64,000 nucleotides of DNA from positions 745,079-809,078 of the forward strand of contig NW_006920418.1 in assembly GCF_000344685.1 (NCBI RefSeq), written 5' to 3'. Within the stretch, counting starts at the first letter, position 1. The number at the start of each line of letters is the position of its first letter. Source of the stretch: Gloeophyllum trabeum ATCC 11539. Its lineage: Eukaryota; Basidiomycota; Agaricomycetes; Gloeophyllales; Gloeophyllaceae. The notes beneath the pieces were generated by a model, which made no database searches, was not told the origin of the DNA, and worked only from the letters and a program-made list of their open reading frames with translations. A program made the translations under genes and the position numbers. Shown one piece after another: positions 19,414-32,619 of this stretch.

Positions 19414-22401
19414 TCACGCCTAGACGGGCGTCAGCAAGCGTTATCCTAATCATCCGACGTGACTTACCAAGTAATTGTAGGACTTGCGGTCTTCGCACCT
19501 CTCCAAGTACTCGCGCTGAGATACAACATTCAGCGACGGTACTTAAACGTCAAGACCCCTACCGCTCACCTCAATAAGCCCTTCAATACGTTTCTTTATA
19601 CTAAGAGGATTCGGTTGGAATCGACTGGCCAACTGTCTCGTAACCTCGTTGACGAGATCTATATGGGTCATATGTTTCCTGTCCTTCATGATCCTAACGA
19701 TGCACGCCTGTCGCAATATGTGAGCGAATTAGGTCGTGGAAGGGGCCGCGGGAACAAACCTCTGTTTGATGCCTGCGTTCCTCCTCCACGCGGTCGCGCG
19801 TCTCCTTGCGCTCCTCATTGGACTCTACCTTGGCGGCTACTGTGCTAATCTTTATTTTCTGTAAGTTCGCGGTGAAGTCGGCATTGAAGGAAAAGGAGTC
19901 ATCGGGGTTCACATCGCGTCCCGGGGGATGCTTCTTCAGGACCTTCCACTTGGCACAGGCAAGGGACTGGAGATTTCGCTGCAGCTCCTGGTCGGGGATG
20001 TTCGTAGCTGATTTGATCTCCTGTAACGACAATTATTAGACTCCGAAACGCAATAGAAATACAAAACCGGGCGCATACTTCATACGTCAGGAATTCGCCA
20101 TCACCGAGATCCTCGAAGAGCAATAGTATAACTAGCGCGAACGTTGATACGTTCAAGTCATGTTTCCTCGCTTTAAACGACACCCGTACATCCGCATTTC
20201 CCAAGGAGGGCTGCCATGTGAGACGTCGCCCGGAATGCCGCGAAAGATAGAACTGCTCGAAAGATTTGCAAGCCTTCAGCAGCACGTCCGGCAGAGTACA
20301 TGATGCATCCAAATGGGACATGGGCCAGAACGTCGAGGTCATGACTGTCACCGAAATCTCGACGGGGAGAGGCTGAATGCTGTCATGAATAATCGATCTA
20401 AGTCAAGAGAAACCAAAACATGACGTACCGCGCTTTGAGCCATCTTGTCTCGATACGCTTGCATGGTATCAGCCGATATCTTCATATCGTGGAACATACC
20501 CTCCAGCTTCTGGGTGAATTGATATCCACATTCGACCTTCAACTTGGCGAGCATACCCCGTTCAGCATCGTCCGAAACTGATCGGCCCAAGAGTAGACGC
20601 TTTGCGAGGTGACCCTTGTAGTATCTCTCAAAGACGTCCTTCTCGGTAAGGTATCGGAACACAGTGATAGCCTTGTCCAGTACGGCCTCGACTTCCGTGT
20701 CCGTTTTCTGGCAGCAGTGTCACACTTGTCTATACATCCTCAAACAGAGATGAAGCGTACCCCTTTGAGACCTTTCTTTAGGTTCTCGTCGATGAACAAC
20801 GACATGAACTCGGGCGCCTTGTCATTTCGATTGATGAAAGACTCGAATGCCTGGTAATAACTGAGCTTCTGCTTGCCGCACGATATTGTATTGATGCTAC
20901 GTACCTCATTGATGCCGCTTTCCAAGTCACGGTCGCTTTGAAGGGATCGCTTCCAGATCTGATCAAATTGGTCTTTCAAGTCCAAAACGTCCTGAACCCA
21001 TTTGAGAGCCAGCGAAAGAGTCTGAGAGCCTGCCTGGGGGCGTGCCTTCCCTTTGCCCTTGCCTCCGGGGTCTTCGTCCGGTTCTCCAAGGTTAGCATCT
21101 ATATCCACTGTGCTCCCTAGGTTGACTTCTTGACCTCGCCGGTTGATCGAATCCTTGAGGGCTTTCCTTAATGTAGGTCGACCTTGGGGAACCATGGTAA
21201 AAACGCGGTAGAGACGCGCGATGTCGTCGTATTTGTTGAGGTCAATCATGGCATCTAGTCCAGAGTTGGGCATGGAGATAACGGGTTGAAGATTGGCCGT
21301 TAAAAGGTGGTTCTCCAGTATGCGACGCAGAGGGCGAGCTGTTTGAGAGGATAGGTAATGATGTGTCCGTGACTCCTCTGACTCGAACCTGGCCTCCACC
21401 TGGGAACGATAAGTATCCGCCGACACTGACGAGAAACCTCCCTTACTCTGCGCAGATATTCCGGTGCATCGCAGGTGTCAACCAGCTTAACACCCTCCTC
21501 TCTGTAATAAATCTCGCTCTCGCGTAGAACGGCAGGCTCAAGATCTTGCTTGTACACGGACGGGCCATCCTTTTCGGGGCTCAACTGTTGCAAAACGTCC
21601 ACGCAGCCCTTAACAGCTGAACGGTTAATCACATACCCGTCGCGCTCGATGTGTATGAGGTCGAGGATGGTAGCAATGAGGTGATCGGATATGGGTGGGC
21701 GGATTATATGCTTCAGGAACAAATCCAGGCCGGCTTCATAGATTTTTGGCACTTGGGCAGAGTCGGTGTATACACGGTCCTGGGGAGGGACAAAGCATGG
21801 TCAATGGACGGAATGAGTGATTATATGTCGGGTGATTAGGATACCATGTATTTCAGCACATCACTCAGTTTGGACATACTTGAGATGTGATCATCCCATA
21901 CACTCCGCAGTGCCTTCAGTAATCGTTCGCCCTCCTGACTCCTGTGCATGGGATCGTCGCTTCTCCCAGTCGGGAACGCAGGGATGACCTGCTCTCGCGC
22001 GAGACGATCCAGGTTCTCGCCCACGAGCTGCTTCGTCCCCTTGTACAGCATGTCCCCGTTCTTGTGGAGAACCATGTTGTACGCAAAACGATAGTTCTCT
22101 TCGAAAGAAAGATTAGAGGCATTGTGATTGTGGATTTCCCGGATATTCGCGGAGAGCTTGGACCATGTCTCGTCGATCGATACGTCCGGACCATGCTGGC
22201 ATCATGAATTCAGACTCCTCAAGCCAGGTGGAGTGTTGATATAATCACCTTCTTAGGAGGGCGCTGCACATTGACTGCAATGAGCGATTGGCAGCAGCAA
22301 TGCATGCAATACTCACTATCTTGGGCTTGCCACGCCGAGGGACTGCTCTCACGATGAGGGACGGCCAATACCCGAGTTTCTGTATACGTACCTGCAGCCA
22401 T
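19414..22401 (-). CDS. CUL3: Cullin-3, scaffold of BTB-type ubiquitin ligases
   Basis: Scaffold subunit that binds a BTB adaptor at its N terminus and RBX1 at its C terminus to ubiquitinate substrates. The N-terminal repeats include [40 protein letters not shown] and [20 protein letters not shown], which match cullin-3 better than cullin-1 or -4. The cullin homology region has [40 protein letters not shown] and [15 protein letters not shown]. The C-terminal domain holds IVRIMKDRK with the neddylation lysine, then [20 protein letters not shown] and the end SYNYLA. The last coding exon is only six bases (GCG TGA, 19414-19419). The first exon is short (MAA from 22401) and the second, around 22290-22350, is uncertain; the rest is secure. 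Confidence 0.92.
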
Positions 22402-22754
22402 CCTCGCTGAACCGAGACGATAATGCGAGTACTTTCCGGTTACGAGCGAGCTTGAGGCAAGGAGAACACGCCGCCACTCAGGGAAGCATGAGCATGACGC
22501 GCTGTGCACTGCACTGCTTCGATAGGCTGTTGTGGCAACTGAGTCCGACACTCATCATATTTGATCTGCTCAAATACTTCTTGTGCAGGGGAACGACTTG
22601 TACTACTCGACCAGAAATGCAAAGCTACAGATGATATGCAGGGAGACTTGTTGAATGTGAACACTGATGCAACGAACTTGTAGAGCTAACAGATGTGCAG
22701 ATAAATGAAGAGCAGCCGACACAGCAGACACGAGAATTTTAAAAGCATACGATG

Positions 22755-25700
22755 CTATGAGCCGGCTCGTGAGGCTCGGACTAGATCTACAAAGTATTTC
22801 CTAAAGCCCTTGCCATCAAAGTCCCTGAGTTTAGTAGCAAAGTCGACCGACATATCTTGAGGCCAGTTCTGAGCCGGGAGGAACACGTTCACGAAGAAGT
22901 CATAGGCTTCCTGGCCCCTCGTCTTGCAGACAGTCTGGAGGAAGTTGGCGATCTCGTGGAGTACCTAATGGACAAGTAAGCATACGCCAAACTGAAATAT
23001 CTGACGCCGGGCTTACCATGAGCATCTGGCCGTCCTTGATGTTGAAGTTGGGTAACGACAAGACTTTGAAAGCCAGTGGCACCAGCTGTTCATATATAAA
23101 CCGTTCGAATCCTGGTAGGCTCTGGGCTCCGGCTAGTGCGTTGCCATTACCATTGGCAGCGATTTCTTCAGGACGTCGGCCCCAAACACTAACGCAGCGG
23201 CCCAAGAACGTGAATGCTGCCTTCGCGCTGCCTGGATCAGACAAATCGGTGGCAAGCTGCTCCATACTTTCGAGAAGATTTTCGAACCGGCCCTTGTTCC
23301 CTGTACCCGCGTCACAAACTTGCTGGGTATGCATTAAACGATGCCACACTCACTTTCCGATATGAATATGCCGTGTACACTCGAGGACACGATAGTATTC
23401 AGTAAACCGAGGTAGGCTCTCTTCGTGTCCGTATGAGCGAGCTGATCATCCGTGCCCGTGACCGGTTGCGAGAGAACCTCAGTGATACGTTCGCTCAGCG
23501 GTCCTATGAGCTGGTCCAGCACATCAAAGATATCCAACTGTGGCGATATCAGCGCATGCCGAGGTGACACCACGTGCTAGCGACGTACCTGAAGTTTGTG
23601 TACAAGTAGCCCTATGAAGTTCATGAAATCCACGAGCTCCACGAGTTCGAAATGTGTGAGGAGGCTAGCCATCAACGGCGGGATGAAGCTCGTCACATTC
23701 GGTCCCGTCGTCGCGATAATCCTGGCAAAGGCGAAGCGCGTCTGGTAGATATGTCAGCAGAGAACACAATCATGACCGAGTCTGGTACTCACCGCATCCC
23801 GAACTACCTTGAACACATTCATGGCGTTCAGAGATGTCAGGATGGCTTGAGCGACCTCCCGGAACACATCCAGAGGTGGCGGAGTATACCCCTCCGGTAT
23901 TTCCGATGGGTAATCCGGGAAGCCCTTCGCGATGTTCCCCAACGCCATGATGATGTGATGCACCTCCAAGATAGGGATATGATCCTGGGGGCCCTTGACC
24001 GCCTGCAAGCTGGTGGCAAGCTGGTCCAGCTGAGGTTTCACGATGGACAAGAGCAGCGCGGCCTGCTGTTCCGGCGCCTTCGAGATCAAGGATACCAGTG
24101 TTCCGGCAGCCTCGAAGAGATACAGCTGAGAATCGAAGATCCCCGGGTTGTTCACGGCTTCTGTGAGCATATCTTGTGTCTCGTCTTCGAGCTGTGGCAG
24201 CTCGACCTGGACAGGGAGGAGGTCCCGGATACTGTCAATCAGCTTCAAGGCAACTTCGGACGTTATCTCGTTGCGATCTTCTTTCACGAAGCGGTGGAAC
24301 AGATAAAATACTCTGGAGCGGACGGAAGAATGAGGGCTGTGTAGACCGCTGTGACATAAAAAGATGACGGTCAGTGTTTGCGATTCTTCAGCTGGATAGT
24401 GCACTCACCGTGTATCGACCATAGCTTCCAGAACGGGCAGGATACAATCCTTCCGGACCTTGAAGAAATCACCATATCTTGCAGCAGTCTCGAAGAACTG
24501 CATGGCGACTGCGCGGTGTGGGTACGCGGAAATGCCTGAGTGCGCCATAGTGTACAACATTTCGCCGTGGCTAGTCAAGGGGTATTCCGAATAGTCGAAC
24601 TTCCGGCGGTCTTCGCCTCTTGGAATAGGGGGAGCCTGGCAAAACGCAGCCCTTCCCTTACCCCCACCTGGAAAAAGAACACAACCAGATCAGCCGCCGA
24701 AAAGCGCGAGAAGGGGTTGCGCACTTTTGTTGATTTCACCGTAGATAAATATCAGATAGAGCGACAGTTCAGCATCCGTCCATTTAATGGCCGCGCCATT
24801 CCTGTACGCCGTGAGCGTGTTGATGGACAGAGTCCGCACAGCATCCGTAACCAGATCCTGGTCGATCACCAGCACGGCATCTAGGAACGTACGCAGATCC
24901 TGCAGGGTGGGAGCTTTGGTCAGGCTTTAAAAGACGGCAAGGTGAGAGGGGGCTATGTGCCTACTTTGCGCAGGGTCTCGAACGCGGCCTTGTCGTCCTC
25001 GTCCATGTCATCCGGGTCTGCGTCTTCCTCCCATTTGAATTTCTCGAGTATCACGCGCAGGAGGGAGGTGAGGAAGGAGCGTTTTGAGTCGTCGATAGGA
25101 TCTGTGGAGACTTTCTTGGCTTTTTTGTACTGAGATGTGGGTGAAGATTAGCGCGAGTGCAGACGAGGTTTGCGGGCAGCACTTACGCTGCTGAGGATTG
25201 TCGACAGCATCGGGAAGATAGTGGACGACGTGTCATCATATTCGTCAGACATGAAACGAAGCATCACAGGGAGGCACTGTTCGAGTAATCTCGACGCTTC
25301 CGAACGAATCTCCTCGTTAAGGCAATCCTAGATGGGCCATTAGCGTACCGAATTTCCACTGCAAGACGACACCCACATCAATGAGCTTCATCAGCTCAAG
25401 GCCCAGGACATTTAGCAGTTTACCTAGAGCCTCGCGGTAAGATTCTTCGGCTTCGTCCGTATCTTCCCCGCGAGCCTCTTGTTCTGATCTCGTCCGGCTC
25501 TCTAATGCATCGAGCACCTCTCCTAGTGAGAGGACCTTGATGAGCTGCAATTTGTCAGCGGGCTCTTTCAGGCCTTTGGCGACGATGCGTGTCAGGGCTC
25601 CGCAAGTGGCCAGCCGAATCGGCAGAGAAGGATCAGACAGCAGGGTGAACAGGAGGGGAATTGTCGTGGGTGTCACCGTCAGGTTGATATCAATCCACCC

Positions 25701-26693
25701 TGGCAAGAATTTCAGAAACGGCATCCACGTCGGACGGGCCGGGGAGACTGACCGACGTAGGACGCGAACGTCCTCACTCCCCAATCCACTACCTCCTCCG
25801 CGGTAGACAGCTCCTTTTCAGGCGTGGGCACGTCCAGCTCGCCCTTGCGCAGCTTGCTCATCCTGTCCGCGCTGTTCGCTACAATAGTCAGCACGGCTTC
25901 ATTGATACGCGCCGCGTCCCGATCTCGAACTGCATCACGCACACGCCCATCCCGGGCTTGCCTTGCTGCATTCCAAGTCCTCGCAGACTTCAGGATCGCG
26001 TCCGCGACCTCACCCGATATCTCGAGCACGATGTGGAAGAAGAGCAGGGAGACGTGGGGGTTGAAGGTGGATTGGGAGGATGATTCCGAGGGACGGATAA
26101 GGGAGAAGAGGTCCGTGAGGAACGAGGGCCATTGCTCGACGTAAGTGCATAGGAAGAAAAGAGTGAGAGTATGGGAGAACTTGTTGCGGAGGACTGAGGA
26201 CGGGTCAGTGGCGGGCTCGTCGGCGATGGTGAATGTGCTTACAAGGCGCGCTCGACTCTGCTGGGCCGTACACATACTCGGATTGTATGTATCCCACAAG
26301 TGCTTGCTGTAAGGTCGTGAACGAGTCTTCGTCTAAGGGCTCATAGCTGGTGAAGGCATGTGCCACAAATGTATGCGCGTAGGATAAGTGATAATGAACG
26401 TGCAAACGGGCCAGTCTAGGGTCAGGCTTGTAAATTCAATGCAATGAATCCACGCACCGATTATCCAAGAAATTATCTAGGACCTGCAGCCCAAAGAATC
26501 GCGCTTGAGGTGGATGCTTCCGCGCGCCATCGGGAGTTGTATCGACAAACAGGGCGAGAGCTAACCGCCAGCTACTGGCCGCGTTTTGCTGAACATTAGA
26601 GAGATATTCTAACGCTTGCTGATGCAAAGTTCCTTGTGTCGGGTCGGAAGCAATGAGGATCGCCTGGACTAATTGGTTTACTTCTTGGTCCAT
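22755..26693 (-). CDS. LOS1: Exportin-T, tRNA nuclear export receptor
   Basis: Importin-beta family carrier that exports mature tRNA from the nucleus with Ran-GTP. The start at 26693 gives MDQEVNQLVQAILIASDPTQ. The N-terminal HEAT region includes ARFFGLQVLDNFL, TLTLFFLCTYVEQWPSFLTD and the asparagine-containing INEAVLTIVANSADRMSKLR block typical of the family. The middle shows NLTVTPTTIPLLFTLLSDPS and LIKVLSLGEVLDAL, and the C-terminal half shows SEIPEGYTPPPLDVFREVAQ and VKPQLDQLATSL. It ends AYDFFVNVFLPAQNWPQDMS through RASRAGS with the stop at 22755-22757. Many introns of 50-60 bp interrupt it. It lies in tandem behind cullin-3 on the same strand, with about 350 bp between them. Confidence 0.92.
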
Positions 26694-28020
26694 TGGAGGA
26701 CAGAACGGCTGCGCAAGACAGAGATTTTACGGGAACGCCACAGTATTCGGCTGTTGTTCTGGTGGATATTACTTGAGACGAACGTTGAGCAACGACCTTT
26801 ATGGCCCTTAGAAATATGCGCCTGAGCCGTGCTTTTGTAGGAGATCTCAGTCAAAGGGAGTCAAATCTGGCTGAAATCAGATCGTGTGCAGCCACACCCA
26901 CGTGCACTTCACTGACATACCGCATTGGGCAACCCTTCCAGATGCTTTGCTCTGGTGCATTCAAGTTATCGAGTTGGGCTCTCTGGCAGTTACTTATGTC
27001 GACGATCGGTACCACCTCGCTCTGGTAGTTTATGCCTTGGCTCGGGTTATTCGCCACGGATGGCCAGCCAGAGCTGCCTCACTCTCATGACTGACGCGCC
27101 CGAGATGCGCTGGGAATCGGTACTCAGTTGCCACCCGGTTCAAACCATGAACGTTGAACTGTGCGATGCACAAAGCTGCAAGTGACCTATGAGTCCGCTG
27201 GGGACAACACTGGGACGGAGGACAGGCGACCATGGTATGTGGAGCGGATGATTGAGGTAAACATGACAGAACAGCTTTGCTGGTCGTATGCAATCTTCGT
27301 ATTATCGCGACGTATCCCCTTCTGGTGAGACATTGTAATGAAAGCAAGGTTACGTCTAACCCAGTCGACAGCGCATGCTGAGTACCAAGGTGTGTCCGAT
27401 CTGAACTAAGCTGGCTCGTACTTTCCGGGGCACTTCTGTCGCAGGCGCGCGCCTCTACTCATCCCCAGTCCTTCGGTTAGTTGGACATAGACACTTGAAG
27501 GGAAGATAGGATCTTCGTAAATCGCCGCACAGAACTCTGGGATCGCCGAGACGCGTAGCATCAATGGAGGGACGCGGCGGAGGTACAGTCGCTGTATAAA
27601 TCCGATTTCTCTATATAAATGGCGGGTCAGTTGTGAGGCGACCCGGGAGGGAATGTCTGGGCAAGGATCATGGCTTTCTCAAATGACGATTTCTGTCCGT
27701 AACGATCCGTATTTTGCTGGTTACGTTGCGTACCTTCACGAGCTGCTCTACTTTGGTTCCGAGCTTTTCCTTGCTCTTACCGTTGGGTACGAGTCTACAG
27801 GACTGTTTTGTTCGTCCCATGGGATAGACGGACGGGGCTTGCCAAGTGTGGCATTCGCTGGGGTTGGCTTCGGTTACGACATGTAATCATGATCGGGAGA
27901 AGCTGGGATCTAATCTTATCAGCCGGAAGTCGATCACCCCGATTAAGTCCGACCTCGTCTGTCGTCGCCATAACTGCTGGCCATGTCTCAGCGACTGCTC
28001 GTGCGACGCCCCAGCCCTCC
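26694..28020. other. Intergenic region, no gene supported
   Basis: About 1.3 kb between the divergent exportin-T and F-box genes. It holds short overlapping frames with no family signature and a TATA-like CTATATAAATGG at 27610. The bases before 28021 are likely the F-box gene promoter and leader. Confidence 0.45.
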
Positions 28021-29787
28021 ATGCCCTCATTCATTCAGTTGCCAGACGACATCCTCCTCGACATATTCATACGGCTGTCCATCCCAGACGTCCTCGCACT
28101 CAAACAGGCAAGCTCGCTCGTTCCCAGACTTGTCGACCACTAACTGCGCCCCAGACGTGCCGGGCGATTTACACCCTCGCATTGACCGACTACCTGTGGC
28201 ACCAGCTCGCCTCAGACCTTGCTCGCACTGTACCCCTTCCCCTCCCAGCCAATACATCAGTCCAGGCGCTCCCAGCCACAGACCTCCAGCCACTCTGCAC
28301 AACTGCTCTCCGGCTGGACCTAAACTGGCGTAGACCGGAGCCTACCATAAGACGTTTCGTGTCTGTCACGTCTGGGCCTGATAATGTATCCATCTCTGAA
28401 ATCTGTTGGCTGCCTGGCGCGCACTGGCTAGTCACCGCCCAGCGTAATCGGCCAATGGGCAGGCAGAGCACGACCTTCACCTTCTGGAATGTGGGGCACG
28501 AACCCTTCAGGGCAGCAGCGCTTGAAGCTCCTGGTTATTACAGACACATGTCTGTTGGGATTCAGGAGGACGAGCATGGCGAGCACTCTGCCCTGTTAGC
28601 CCTGACAGTGACTGTTAAGGGTGAAGAGTACGTGTTCACACACCATGCAGCCCTGCATTATATTCATTTGCTCCCAGACTCCTCCAAGTGTATTCCGTTC
28701 GTCTATCCTCCATCGCGGATCCGGACACTTTCCACGCCCAATCTCTGGTCTCTCAGACCATTACTCCGATGAGCTCCACCGAGAAAGTCGCATTGAAACA
28801 TCACATAACCCGGCCTGTATTATCAGCAGGGATATTCTACGAAGTCGTGATGTGCGGCGAGGTGGTCGCAGCTACGCTTGTAAATCTCTTCGACATGCCT
28901 GGGGTCGCTCATCAGATTCTTCTGCTGAACATCCGCACTGGCGTGAAGCGCTTGGTCGATGTGCTATATAAAGAGGTCGGTATCGAGTAAATTCCGCGAA
29001 GGCGTGACCCTAAGACTTATATTTGCCGCAGACCCACTTGAGAATGCACATCACACTGTACCCGACCGAGATCGTCATAACCGGCGCGCTGGAGGACACC
29101 CTCGTAACACGCGCCCATGCGTTGCCACCCGAGTTCCTGCCGGCGTCCCCTCGTCGTTCGACCTCACGATCCCCGTCTACCTCTCCTACCCGTTTCCCTC
29201 CCTGCTCGTCCCCACAACCGTCCGGAGCGAGGAGGGACGAAGAGCCCTCCCCGATCGACCTCGGCCCTCCTATCCTCGACGCGGTCATCTCCAAGCTTCC
29301 AAACGCCGTCGACTTTGTCCCCTCTGACAGCCCCGGGCCCGGTGCGCCACCTTCTCCATCGCTGACATTCATGACCGTCCGGTTCGTCGAGGGCACCATG
29401 GCCCGCGTCTACCTCGCCACCGTCCCGCTGCCCACCGCTGCCTACTCGCCCCCCTCTGTCCCCGCGCGCCGCTTCGCGGTGTTCCCGACCACCATCCACC
29501 TTCCCATGTCTCTGAGCGGGGGCACGCTGACGATCGAGCACCCGCGCCTCGGGCCCGCGGGGCGCCGCGGCGTGTGGGTCCAGCGGAACGTCGAGACGGA
29601 GGAAGTAAGGGTCGTCCGCATCGCGAACGGCGGGCTTGGGGGTGGCGCGGAGGTGCACACGCTGCTGAGCGCGTACCCGAATCTGCCGTTCCGGCCGAAT
29701 TCGGTGCGGGCGCTCGCGTTTGACGAGGCCCGCGGCAGGCTGGCGGTGGGGTTGTTCAATGGGGAGGTGTATGTGCTGGATTACTAG
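28021..29787 (+). CDS. F-box protein with a WD-like C terminus
   Basis: Probable substrate adaptor of an SCF ubiquitin ligase. The F box is at the very start: MPSFIQLPDDILLDIFIRLS followed by IPDVLALKQ and, after the first intron, TCRAIYTLALTDYLWHQLAS. Four exons fit: 28021-28107, 28155-28627, 28678-28975 and 29032-29787. The first intron has a GC donor (GCAAGC at 28108). Later blocks such as ISEICWLPGAHWLVTAQRNR and, near the end, SVRALAFDEARGRLAVGLFN and GEVYVLDY look like beta-propeller blades, but I cannot count a full propeller. A Ser/Pro-rich loop lies at 29150-29250. Substrates are unknown. Confidence 0.8.
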
Positions 29788-30200
29788 GCTGTGCCTCATG
29801 AGTGGATACAAAGGGGAGTCCGAAAATGCAGTACATAAAGAAGTGGCTGGAAAGAAATACTTTGGGGTGAGCAGGCCGCAGCCCCCAACGGTCGGGCTTT
29901 GGTCGAGATACCACTTGTATTCATCTTGTCCCTTCGTCGGGACAAACGTCCCTCGAGATGCTCTTCAGCTCATCAAAGTTCCAGCAATGCGAAGTCGGTT
30001 CAGGGCGTTTGCCACGACTACGTCGTGCAGTACTTACAGTCACACAGTACACTGAATGTCCTGGTTCGCCTGTGGTGAGAACTACAAAGTTTTCGGACTG
30101 AACCGTGCTGCCGACGGTCGTCGGTTATCACCTGAGCTAGTGCGTGGCCAGAACCACCATAATTTGCCTTGGATTCAGGAGGGAGAGAAAAGGCTTACCT
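29788..30200. other. Unassigned sequence
   Basis: I see no gene or clear repeat in this stretch downstream of the F-box gene. Confidence 0.4.
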
Positions 30201-31092
30201 TACGAGTACTGACATGCTGCTGCTTCTGGAGAAGAGGCACGTCGCTGACTACAGGATGCAGCCGACGTTGACGGTATAATTGGCAGTCAGCCAGGGGATA
30301 GCCTCGTCAGCGATTCTGGTAAAGAACGGCGTCTCGTCGTTCGCTCTTTCTTCCTCAGGCTCGAGCGCATTTGTTGCCTGTCCGTTTCATGCCCTTGGTT
30401 CTCTAAAAAAGAAAAGGCTGCTTTCACCTTTCTCGCATCGATCTTGTTCTTGTTACGTAGGTCATCAGGCAAATATATATAGAGTGGACGTGTCTCTTTC
30501 CTGTGATAGCCTTAACCTTACATTATGGGTGGGGACAGAAAGTCGACCCCACTGGGAGGTCACACCGCCGAACGCGTTCGCGAACTGCAAATGCGAACGT
30601 GAGAACCACACCACGGTGCACGTGGGCGCGTGTCGATTCTGTGGCTCTGTCCACCGGCCACAGACGCGTACCCCTCCTGCTTATGATAAAATCTGCATAG
30701 CCTGATGGTTTTAACTTGTAAGTTTATTGTAATCGGTCTGTGAGATTGAGATTGCTGGGTAATTGTAAAAAAATGTGGTGAGTAATCGAAGCTGTCTGTC
30801 CAATTGGGGTCACACGAACCCATTGAAGCCCCTTCCGTGCCCTCCCCCTAACAGTTTCCATGGTCAATACTACTGGCATTGCATTGGAAATGTGATGGAC
30901 AACTTGAAATTCATGGAAATTACTCTATTCACGTCATCAATATCCCTGGTATGGTACAATAATATGTGCATAACAAACTGTATTTTATGGATTGAAAGCA
31001 TAGCCGCCATTGCCTTTCTCGCTCAATAACAGTTGCGGTGTGGCGATTCCCTAGGCTCAGGTGGCGTGGCATCCCCTCACGTGCCCAGACAT
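30201..31092. repeat. Second gap-flanking duplicate, first copy (892 bp)
   Basis: Begins TACGAGTACTGACATGCTGC and ends GTGCCCAGACAT at the N run. It matches 31345-32231 at an offset of 1144 that drops by a few bases near the end. By eye there are few differences: CATGGAAATT versus CAGGGAAATT, ACGTCATC versus ACATCATC, and GGTGTGGCG versus GGCG. Open frames of 60-140 codons here have no family match that I recognise. Confidence 0.9.
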
Positions 31093-31344
31093 NNNNNNNN
31101 NNNNNNNNNNNNNNNNNNNNNNNNNNNNNNNNNNNNNNNNNNNNNNNNNNNNNNNNNNNNNNNNNNNNNNNNNNNNNNNNNNNNNNNNNNNNNNNNNNNN
31201 NNNNNNNNNNNNNNNNNNNNNNNNNNNNNNNNNNNNNNNNNNNNNNNNNNNNNNNNNNNNNNNNNNNNNNNNNNNNNNNNNNNNNNNNNNNNNNNNNNNN
31301 NNNNNNNNNNNNNNNNNNNNNNNNNNNNNNNNNNNNNNNNNNNN
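31093..31344. other. Assembly gap, 252 N
   Basis: Run of N between two near-identical copies of one sequence. Confidence 0.95.
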
Positions 31345-32231
31345 TACGAGTACTGACATGCTGCTGCTTCTGGAGAAGAGGCACGTCGCTGACTACAGGA
31401 TGCAGCCGACGTTGACGGTATAATTGGCAGTCAGCCAGGGGATAGCCTCGTCAGCGATTCTGGTAAAGAACGGCGTCTCGTCGTTCGCTCTTTCTTCCTC
31501 AGGCTCGAGCGCATTTGTTGCCTGTCCGTTTCATGCCCTTGGTTCTCTAAAAAAGAAAAGGCTGCTTTCACCTTTCTCGCATCGATCTTGTTCTTGTTAC
31601 GTAGGTCATCAGGCAAATATATATAGAGTGGACGTGTCTCTTTCCTGTGATAGCCTTAACCTTACATTATGGGTGGGGACAGAAAGTCGACCCCACTGGG
31701 AGGTCACACCGCCGAACGCGTTCGCGAACTGCAAATGCGAACGTGAGAACCACACCACGGTGCACGTGGGCGCGTGTCGATTCTGTGGCTCTGTCCACCG
31801 GCCACAGACGCGTACCCCTCCTGCTTATGATAAAATCTGCATAGCCTGATGGTTTTAACTTGTAAGTTTATTGTAATCGGTCTGTGAGATTGAGATTGCT
31901 GGGTAATTGTAAAAAAATGTGGTGAGTAATCGAAGCTGTCTGTCCAATTGGGGTCACACGAACCCATTGAAGCCCCTTCCGTGCCCTCCCCCTAACAGTT
32001 TCCATGGTCAATACTACTGGCATTGCATTGGAAATGTGATGGACAACTTGAAATTCAGGGAAATTACTCTATTCACATCATCAATATCCCTGGTATGGTA
32101 CAATAATATGTGCATAACAAACTGTATTTTATGGATTGAAAGCATAGCCGCCATTGCCTTTCTCGCTCAATAACAGTTGCGGCGATTCCCTAGGCTCAGG
32201 TGGCGTGGCATCCCCTCACGTGCCCAGACAT
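31345..32231. repeat. Second gap-flanking duplicate, second copy
   Basis: Near-identical to 30201-31092, starting exactly at the gap edge. The few substitutions and one short deletion look like allelic differences. Confidence 0.9.
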
Positions 32232-32232
32232 T

Positions 32233-32262
32233 CGCCGAACACGTTCGCGAACGCGTTCGGCG
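32233..32262. repeat. 30-bp near-perfect palindrome
   Basis: CGCCGAACACGTTCG and CGAACGCGTTCGGCG are reverse complements except at one paired position. A related motif, GCCGAACGCGTTCGCGAAC, occurs at about 30573 and 31717. This may be a protein-binding site or a terminus of a decayed element. Confidence 0.6.
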
Positions 32263-32619
32263 GGCGAACCTCCCAGTCGCCTGGACGTTCTCGGTGGGGA
32301 GGGTACTGTATGATTTCGATCTATTCGGCAGTCACAGGTCACAGGGGTAGCTGCCGAAGACGAAATTTGGCGCGCGTCACGGGTCACAGGTCCTCTCCAA
32401 CCGTGGGACCTTCCATATCAGGTATCCGGAGCTTGCCTGCGGCCCCACTTCGCACCATATATAGCAACTTGACGAATCGACAAACCGAGACGAATCCATA
32501 AAACGTGTCACATGTCACACCGCCTGCCGAATTGATCGAAATGGTACAGTACTTCATAGTCGCGAGGCTGGAAATGAGACGAGTGACCTGTTATCACATT
32601 GAAAGCTTAATCCGATGTC

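Noticed and set aside
19414..29787. A ubiquitin-ligase gene cluster (CUL3 with an F-box protein)
   Set aside because: F-box proteins pair with CUL1 and not CUL3, and exportin-T lies between them; proximity alone is no evidence.
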